Source of the DNA: Bacteroidales bacterium
GTDB lineage: Bacteria; Bacteroidota; Bacteroidia; Bacteroidales; GCA-2748055
DNA: 10,536 bases
Direction: 5' to 3'
Assembly (NCBI GenBank): GCA_029934875.1
Contig: JAOZLK010000062.1
Coordinates: 2,272-12,807, forward strand
In this document: positions 6,647 through 10,536 of the stretch, one piece after another
How the letters are laid out: each line of letters opens with the position of its first letter
How positions within the stretch are numbered: the stretch's first letter is position 1
Made by a program: the position numbers and the translations under genes
The notes under the pieces: generated by a model
Databases searched by the model: none
What the model was told of the DNA's origin: nothing
What the model saw: the letters and a program-made list of their open reading frames with translations, nothing else

Positions 6647-7481
6647 ACATAAACTGGCCCACTGTGGCAAAGTTGGATTTTGGATTAACGCACATCACCG
6701 GGATCTTTTCGGCATTGGAAATCAGGTATTGCTCCTTTGCTCCGAAAATAAAGTCGGCTTTTGTAATATGTTTGGTAGTGGTAATCAGGATCAGGTCGGC
6801 CTTTATCTTTTTTGAGAATGCCAGCAGATCCTTATGAAAATGAGCCGATTTCGGAGCGGAATGTATTTCGTAGTCGATGTTATTCTGTATAAGGAAGCGA
6901 ATGGCGAAGTTCAGGTTCACATTGACCTTCTTCTGCAAATCCTTGTCTCCAATAGGTGTCTTATAAAGGTGAATTTTTGAGTTGAGGTATTTTCCCAGGA
7001 AAATGGCCCATTGCAATTTCTCCTTGTTTTCGGATTTGAAATCGATTGGGAATACAATATCGCTGTAGCGGTCCTTTTCCGGAGGATCGCTCTGAACCAC
7101 AATAAAGGGAACTGTAGAACCTGCTATAACTTTAAGAGCCCAGCTTCCGAAAAGTTTCTGACTACCCTTCATCCCGTGGGTTCCCATCACCACAAAATCG
7201 ACCCTGTTCTCCTCCTTGGAAGCATATTCGGCAATTTCCTTGAAGATTTTACCGTGGTTAACAAAAAAACTTACCTCCGTCCCAAACTCTTCTTTTATCT
7301 CCTCAAGCACCTTTCCCAACTTCTCTTTTGCCGCTTCAGTTTCCGCCGGATCATCCACAATGTGAAACAACACAATGTTGTATTTCACTATGTGCGACAT
7401 CCTTATGGCGTGTTTTAAAGCGGAATAGGATACAGCCGAATAATCCCAGGTAACCATGATGGATTTCTTCACTTGTTCCAT
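6639..7481 (-). CDS. Universal stress protein with two Usp domains
   Basis: This 280-residue cytoplasmic protein is a tandem of two UspA folds, roughly residues 5-132 and 139-268. The first keeps the starting VTWDYS strand with Asp13 and a nucleotide-binding glycine pattern, GTHG (100-103) then GS (112-113), but with 8 residues between the glycines rather than the 9 of the classic G-2X-G-9X-G-S/T rule. The second begins DIVFPIDF (141-148) and has no such glycine motif, so it probably does not bind ATP. Usp proteins act in stress and starvation physiology; no specific partner can be named. Its stop codon is embedded in the gldA start region (ATGGCTAA, 8-base overlap), pointing to one operon with translational coupling. 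A weak promoter is present upstream. Confidence 0.9.
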   Translation of the reverse strand: MEQVKKSIMVTWDYSAVSYSALKHAIRMSHIVKYNIVLFHIVDDPAETEAAKEKLGKVLEEIKEEFGTEVSFFVNHGKIFKEIAEYASKEENRVDFVVMGTHGMKGSQKLFGSWALKVIAGSTVPFIVVQSDPPEKDRYSDIVFPIDFKSENKEKLQWAIFLGKYLNSKIHLYKTPIGDKDLQKKVNVNLNFAIRFLIQNNIDYEIHSAPKSAHFHKDLLAFSKKIKADLILITTTKHITKADFIFGAKEQYLISNAEKIPVMCVNPKSNFATVGQFMYG

Positions 7482-7504
7482 TGTGTAAGTTTTTGAAAGA
7501 CTGG

Positions 7505-7535
7505 TAAAAGTAAACGATTCTTTTTAGATTATAAA
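7505..7535 (-). promoter_or_regulatory. Weak candidate promoter of the uspA-gldA operon
   Basis: On the minus strand TTTA (7535-7532), a 19-base spacer and TACTTTTA (7512-7505) resemble the -33 TTTG and -7 TAnnTTTG boxes, each with its last G replaced by A. The spacing is right and the gene starts 23 bases later, but both boxes are imperfect. Confidence 0.35.
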
Positions 7536-7562
7536 GTTAACGATAGGAAATCGATAAAATTG

Positions 7563-7570
7563 TACTTTTG
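7563..7570 (+). promoter_or_regulatory. -7 promoter box of the asnS-rpoN operon
   Basis: TACTTTTG is a perfect match to the Bacteroidota -7 consensus TAnnTTTG and lies 20 bases before the asnS start, implying a leader of roughly 15 bases. The -33 region (around 7537-7541) has only a loose GTTAAC, so this half is weak. Confidence 0.65.
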
Positions 7571-7590
7571 TAGCTTTCTAAGCAATACAC

Positions 7591-8979
7591 ATGAAGAGAT
7601 CGACAGTAAAAGAGCTATTGACATCCACTGAAACCAACAGGGATGTAAGGCTGAAAGGATGGGTAAGGACCCGAAGGGGAAATAACCAGGTTGCTTTCAT
7701 TGCCGTCAATGACGGAACCATTATCCATAGCATACAGGTTGTAGCCGACCTGGGATCATTTCCGGAGGAGACCATGAAGCGGGTTACTACCGGATCGAGT
7801 ATAAGTGTGACCGGGAAACTGGTCGAATCCATGGGAAAGGGTCAGAGTGTAGAGATCCAGGCCACCGAAATCGAGATCCTGGGAGATTGTGACCCGGAAG
7901 AATATCCCCTGCAGAAGAAGGGACACTCCTTCGAATTCCTGCGTGAAAATGCCCACCTGCGTTTTAGAACCAACACCTTTGGAGCGGTATTCAGAATCAG
8001 GCATGCCCTGGCTTTTGCCATTCATAAATACTATAATGATAAGGGCTTCTTCAACCTGCATACACCCATTATCACGGCTTCGGATGCCGAAGGGGCCGGA
8101 GCAATGTTCAAAGTCACAACCCTTGATCTGGATGGAGCTCCAAAAAATGAGGAGGGTGGGATTGATTTCACCCAGGATTTTTTCGGCAGGCCAACCAACC
8201 TGACTGTTTCCGGGCAACTGGAGGGTGAATTGGGGGCCACAGCCCTTTCTTCCATTTATACATTCGGACCTACCTTCAGGGCGGAAAATTCGAACACTCC
8301 CAGGCATGTGGCAGAATTCTGGATGGTTGAGCCGGAGATGGCCTTCTATGACATCCACGATAACATGGACCTGGCAGAGGATTTTCTTCAATACCTGATT
8401 CAATATACGCTTGAGCATTGCCAGGATGACCTGGAATTCCTCAACAAAATGGTGGATAAGGGTCTGCTGGAACGACTCAGGTTTGTTATGGATAACCCTT
8501 TTGAGAGAAAAACGTATACTGAGGCTGTAGATATCCTGATGAAATCTGGTAAGAAGTTCGAATTCCCTGTACACTGGGGGCTCGATCTGCAATCGGAGCA
8601 TGAGCGTTACCTGGTTGAGCAGCACTTCAAGCGCCCGGTGATTCTCACTGATTATCCCAGGGACATCAAGGCATTTTACATGAAGCAGAATGATGACGGG
8701 AAGACGGTCAGGGCTATGGATGTTCTTTTTCCACAGATTGGGGAGATTATAGGAGGTTCGCAGCGGGAAGAAAGAATGGAAAATCTACTGGAAAGGATGA
8801 GGGAAATGAATATTCCTGAAGATGAATTGTGGTGGTACCTGGAAACTCGTAAATTTGGAACAGTAGAGCACAGTGGATTCGGACTTGGTTTTGACCGACT
8901 GATTATGTTTATTACCGGCATGAGTAACATCAGGGATGTGATCCCCTTTCCGAGGACACCCAAGAGTGCTGATTTTTAG
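7591..8979 (+). CDS. asnS: Asparaginyl-tRNA synthetase
   Basis: This cytoplasmic class IIb aminoacyl-tRNA synthetase charges tRNA-Asn with asparagine using ATP. It has 462 residues, close to the usual 465. An OB-fold anticodon-binding domain occupies about 14-100 ([22 protein letters not shown]). The catalytic core follows: THLHTP-like motif 1 region [16 protein letters not shown] (155-170), motif 2 [21 protein letters not shown] (229-249, with the ATP-contacting Arg230) and motif 3 FGLGFDRL (430-437), ending in the characteristic [11 protein letters not shown]. The fit to AsnRS rather than AspRS comes from [12 protein letters not shown] and that C-terminus. rpoN starts 11 bases after the stop, an order I recall as common in Bacteroidota. 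Confidence 0.98.
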   Translation: MKRSTVKELLTSTETNRDVRLKGWVRTRRGNNQVAFIAVNDGTIIHSIQVVADLGSFPEETMKRVTTGSSISVTGKLVESMGKGQSVEIQATEIEILGDCDPEEYPLQKKGHSFEFLRENAHLRFRTNTFGAVFRIRHALAFAIHKYYNDKGFFNLHTPIITASDAEGAGAMFKVTTLDLDGAPKNEEGGIDFTQDFFGRPTNLTVSGQLEGELGATALSSIYTFGPTFRAENSNTPRHVAEFWMVEPEMAFYDIHDNMDLAEDFLQYLIQYTLEHCQDDLEFLNKMVDKGLLERLRFVMDNPFERKTYTEAVDILMKSGKKFEFPVHWGLDLQSEHERYLVEQHFKRPVILTDYPRDIKAFYMKQNDDGKTVRAMDVLFPQIGEIIGGSQREERMENLLERMREMNIPEDELWWYLETRKFGTVEHSGFGLGFDRLIMFITGMSNIRDVIPFPRTPKSADF

Positions 8980-8990
8980 AAAAACAAGAG

Positions 8991-10436
8991 ATGCTTAAAC
9001 AAAGGCTTCAACAAAAGCTACTACAGAAATTATCTCCGCAGCAGATTCAAATGATCAAGCTGTTGGAGATACCGGCCATACAGTTGGAGCAACGCATCAA
9101 AAAAGAGCTGGAGGAGAACCCGGTACTGGAAGAGGGAGCCGATGATTCTTTTGAGGAACAGGAAGAGATAAAGGAAGAACAGACCGAGCAGCAGGAAGAG
9201 TTTTCCCTTGAGGATTACATGCAGGACGATGAGATTCCCGGGTACCGGCTTAGTTCACACAACCACTCAAGCGATCAGAAGAGGGAGGAGATTCCCTTCT
9301 CAATGGGATCTACCTTTCAGGAGCAGCTAAAGGCCCAGCTGGGCCTGAGAAAACTGAGCGAGGAGCAGGAGCTCCTGGCCGAGTATGTTCTTGGCAACAT
9401 CGATGATGACGGATATCTTCGCAGGGAGATTGAAGCCATTGCTGATGACCTTGCTTTTTCCGTGGGAATGGAGGTCTCCTATGAGGCAATCCACGAAGTT
9501 CTGATGATTATCCAGGACTTTGATCCCGGTGGAGTGGGAGCCAGGAGTCTGCAGGAGTGCCTTCTGCTCCAGATCAATCGCAAGGATTTAACAGATCCGG
9601 TCATATTGCTGGCCCAGAAAATTTTAAAGAATCATTTCGATGAGTTCACGAATAAACATTATGAAAAGATTATCCAGCGCCTTGGCATCGAGGAAGAAGA
9701 GCTGAAAGAGGCACTGGAAGAAATACTCAGACTTAATCCCAAGCCGGGTGGGGCAATGGGTGAGTCTCAGGGGAAGTCTTTTCAGCACATTGTTCCGGAC
9801 TTCATCCTTGAGGAAAATGAAACTGGACTACAACTCTATCTTAATTCAAATAATGTTCCGGAGTTAAGGGTCAGCAGAACCTATTCGGATATGTTTGAGA
9901 ACTACACCGCTAACAAGGCAAATGCCAGTCGTGATGAGAAGGATGCTGTCACTTTTGTAAAACAGAAGCTTGATTCTGCAAGGTGGTTCATCGATGCAAT
10001 CAGGCAAAGGCAGAATACCATGTTGCTGACCATGAATGCAATTCTTGAGTATCAGCACAACTATTTTTTAGAAGGGGATGAAACCAGGATGCGTCCCATG
10101 ATTCTCAAGGATATTGCAGAAATGACAGACCTGGATATTTCCACAATCTCGAGGGTGGTGAACAGCAAATACATACAGACCCATTTCGGGATATATCTCC
10201 TGAAGTATTTCTTTTCGGAAGGGATGCAAACCGATAGTGGTGAGGAGGTATCAACCAGGGAAATCAAGAGAATCCTGCAGGATTGTATCGGTAGCGAGGA
10301 CAAGCGAAAGCCTCTCACCGACGACAGGCTTTCTGTCATACTCAATGAAAAGGGCTACCTGATTGCGCGGAGAACGGTTGCAAAATACCGGGAGCAATTG
10401 AACCTGCCCGTAGCCAGGCTGCGAAAGGAATTATAA
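8991..10436 (+). CDS. rpoN: RNA polymerase sigma-54 factor
   Basis: Sigma-54 directs RNA polymerase to -24/-12 promoters and needs an enhancer-binding AAA+ activator. The 481-residue protein is complete. The Gln/Leu-rich activator-interaction region is 1-50 (LQQKLLQKLSPQQIQMIKLLEIP, then QLEQRIKKELEENPVLEE). An acidic linker follows (about 49-82). The core-binding domain has the repeated ILGNIDDDGYL-like segment (133-143) and FDPGGVGARSLQECLLLQ (177-194). The helix-turn-helix DIAEMTDLDISTISRVVNSKYI lies at 374-395. The RpoN box ARRTVAKYRE is intact at 459-468. It begins 11 bases after asnS and is followed within 9 bases by a membrane protein gene. No activator gene is visible in the window, so the regulon is unknown. 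Confidence 0.98.
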   Translation: MLKQRLQQKLLQKLSPQQIQMIKLLEIPAIQLEQRIKKELEENPVLEEGADDSFEEQEEIKEEQTEQQEEFSLEDYMQDDEIPGYRLSSHNHSSDQKREEIPFSMGSTFQEQLKAQLGLRKLSEEQELLAEYVLGNIDDDGYLRREIEAIADDLAFSVGMEVSYEAIHEVLMIIQDFDPGGVGARSLQECLLLQINRKDLTDPVILLAQKILKNHFDEFTNKHYEKIIQRLGIEEEELKEALEEILRLNPKPGGAMGESQGKSFQHIVPDFILEENETGLQLYLNSNNVPELRVSRTYSDMFENYTANKANASRDEKDAVTFVKQKLDSARWFIDAIRQRQNTMLLTMNAILEYQHNYFLEGDETRMRPMILKDIAEMTDLDISTISRVVNSKYIQTHFGIYLLKYFFSEGMQTDSGEEVSTREIKRILQDCIGSEDKRKPLTDDRLSVILNEKGYLIARRTVAKYREQLNLPVARLRKEL

Positions 10437-10445
10437 TCCTGCAAG

Positions 10446-10536
10446 ATGAAGGTAGCTGCCCGGATTATTACTATTCTTTTTCATCCCCTGCTTATGCCCA
10501 CCATTGGGCTGCTGCTGATTCTGAATTCAGGGACCT
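10446..10536 (+). CDS. N-terminus of a small membrane protein, cut by window end
   Basis: Thirty codons are visible from the ATG at 10446, 9 bases after the rpoN stop on the same strand. The translation MKVAARIITILFHPLLMPTI followed by a GLLLILNSGT stretch is a basic N-terminus and a long hydrophobic segment, as in an inner-membrane protein. The FHPLLMPT motif is familiar from uncharacterised PAP2-like membrane proteins often found after rpoN in Bacteroidota, but too little is present to assign a family. Its spacing suggests it belongs to the asnS-rpoN operon. Confidence 0.7.
   Translation, partial: MKVAARIITILFHPLLMPTIGLLLILNSGT

Noticed and set aside
6071..6652. Open frame of about 193 codons opposite gldA
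   Set aside because: It is entirely antisense to the conserved ABC ATPase motifs, and the translation resembles no family.
6647..6670. Upstream in-frame start for GldA (MPQWASLC extension)
   Set aside because: It would put 32 bases of overlap into uspA and adds residues that the family does not have before the first beta strand; the ATG at 6646 fits better.
7541..7556. Direct repeat CGATA in the uspA/asnS divergent region
   Set aside because: Two 5-base copies 6 bases apart in a short AT-rich region are expected by chance, and no symmetry links them to the promoter boxes.
7756..8625. Long open frame of about 289 codons on the strand opposite asnS
   Set aside because: It lies fully inside asnS, which has all its class II synthetase motifs. 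The antisense translation shows no recognisable domain and no promoter, so it is a shadow of the coding bias.

Overview
This is a chromosomal, housekeeping-type window that most likely comes from a member of the Bacteroidota, probably near the Bacteroidales or Marinilabiliales. The evidence is a GldA-type ABC ATPase, the Bacteroidota-style MetK, the asnS-rpoN gene order, and promoter elements that fit the phylum's -7 TAnnTTTG / -33 TTTG pattern rather than -35/-10 boxes. Start codons have no consistent Shine-Dalgarno sequence. I see no rRNA, tRNA, CRISPR array, insertion sequence, phage gene or attachment site. Base composition looks even across the coding regions.

Layout. (1) Positions 1-1149, plus strand: the C-terminal half of a YrbG-type Na+/Ca2+ antiporter, then a LolD-like ABC ATPase 5 bases later. 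(2) Positions 1144-4439, minus strand, read from the right: metK, ribE (riboflavin synthase) and a LYS9-like saccharopine dehydrogenase. The last gene converges on lolD with a 6-base overlap of their ends. (3) Positions 4440-4641: a dense regulatory intergenic region. It holds the terminator of the TPR gene, a Bacteroidota-type promoter and, in the metK leader, an RNA with the conserved core of a SAM-II riboswitch plus an unusual insertion. (4) Positions 4642-5619, minus strand: a secreted TPR protein, with a hairpin and a sigma-54-like promoter match upstream. (5) Positions 5723-7481, minus strand: a double-domain universal stress protein and gldA, coupled by an 8-base overlap. (6) Positions 7591-10536, plus strand: asnS, rpoN and the beginning of a small membrane protein gene, packed as an operon behind a perfect -7 box.

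How the parts fit. metK makes S-adenosylmethionine, and its leader appears to sense that product, so the minus-strand cluster probably starts with a SAM-feedback loop. ribE lies only 23 bases downstream of metK and would share that control if the transcript reads through. rpoN encodes sigma-54, and one candidate sigma-54 site lies about 3.3 kb away, in front of the TPR gene.

The most noteworthy element is the metK leader RNA (about 4473-4557, minus strand). It has a SAM-II core, a separate perfect 7-bp closing stem, a 7-bp pseudoknot displaced by an insertion, and a competing downstream pairing that could act as the expression platform.
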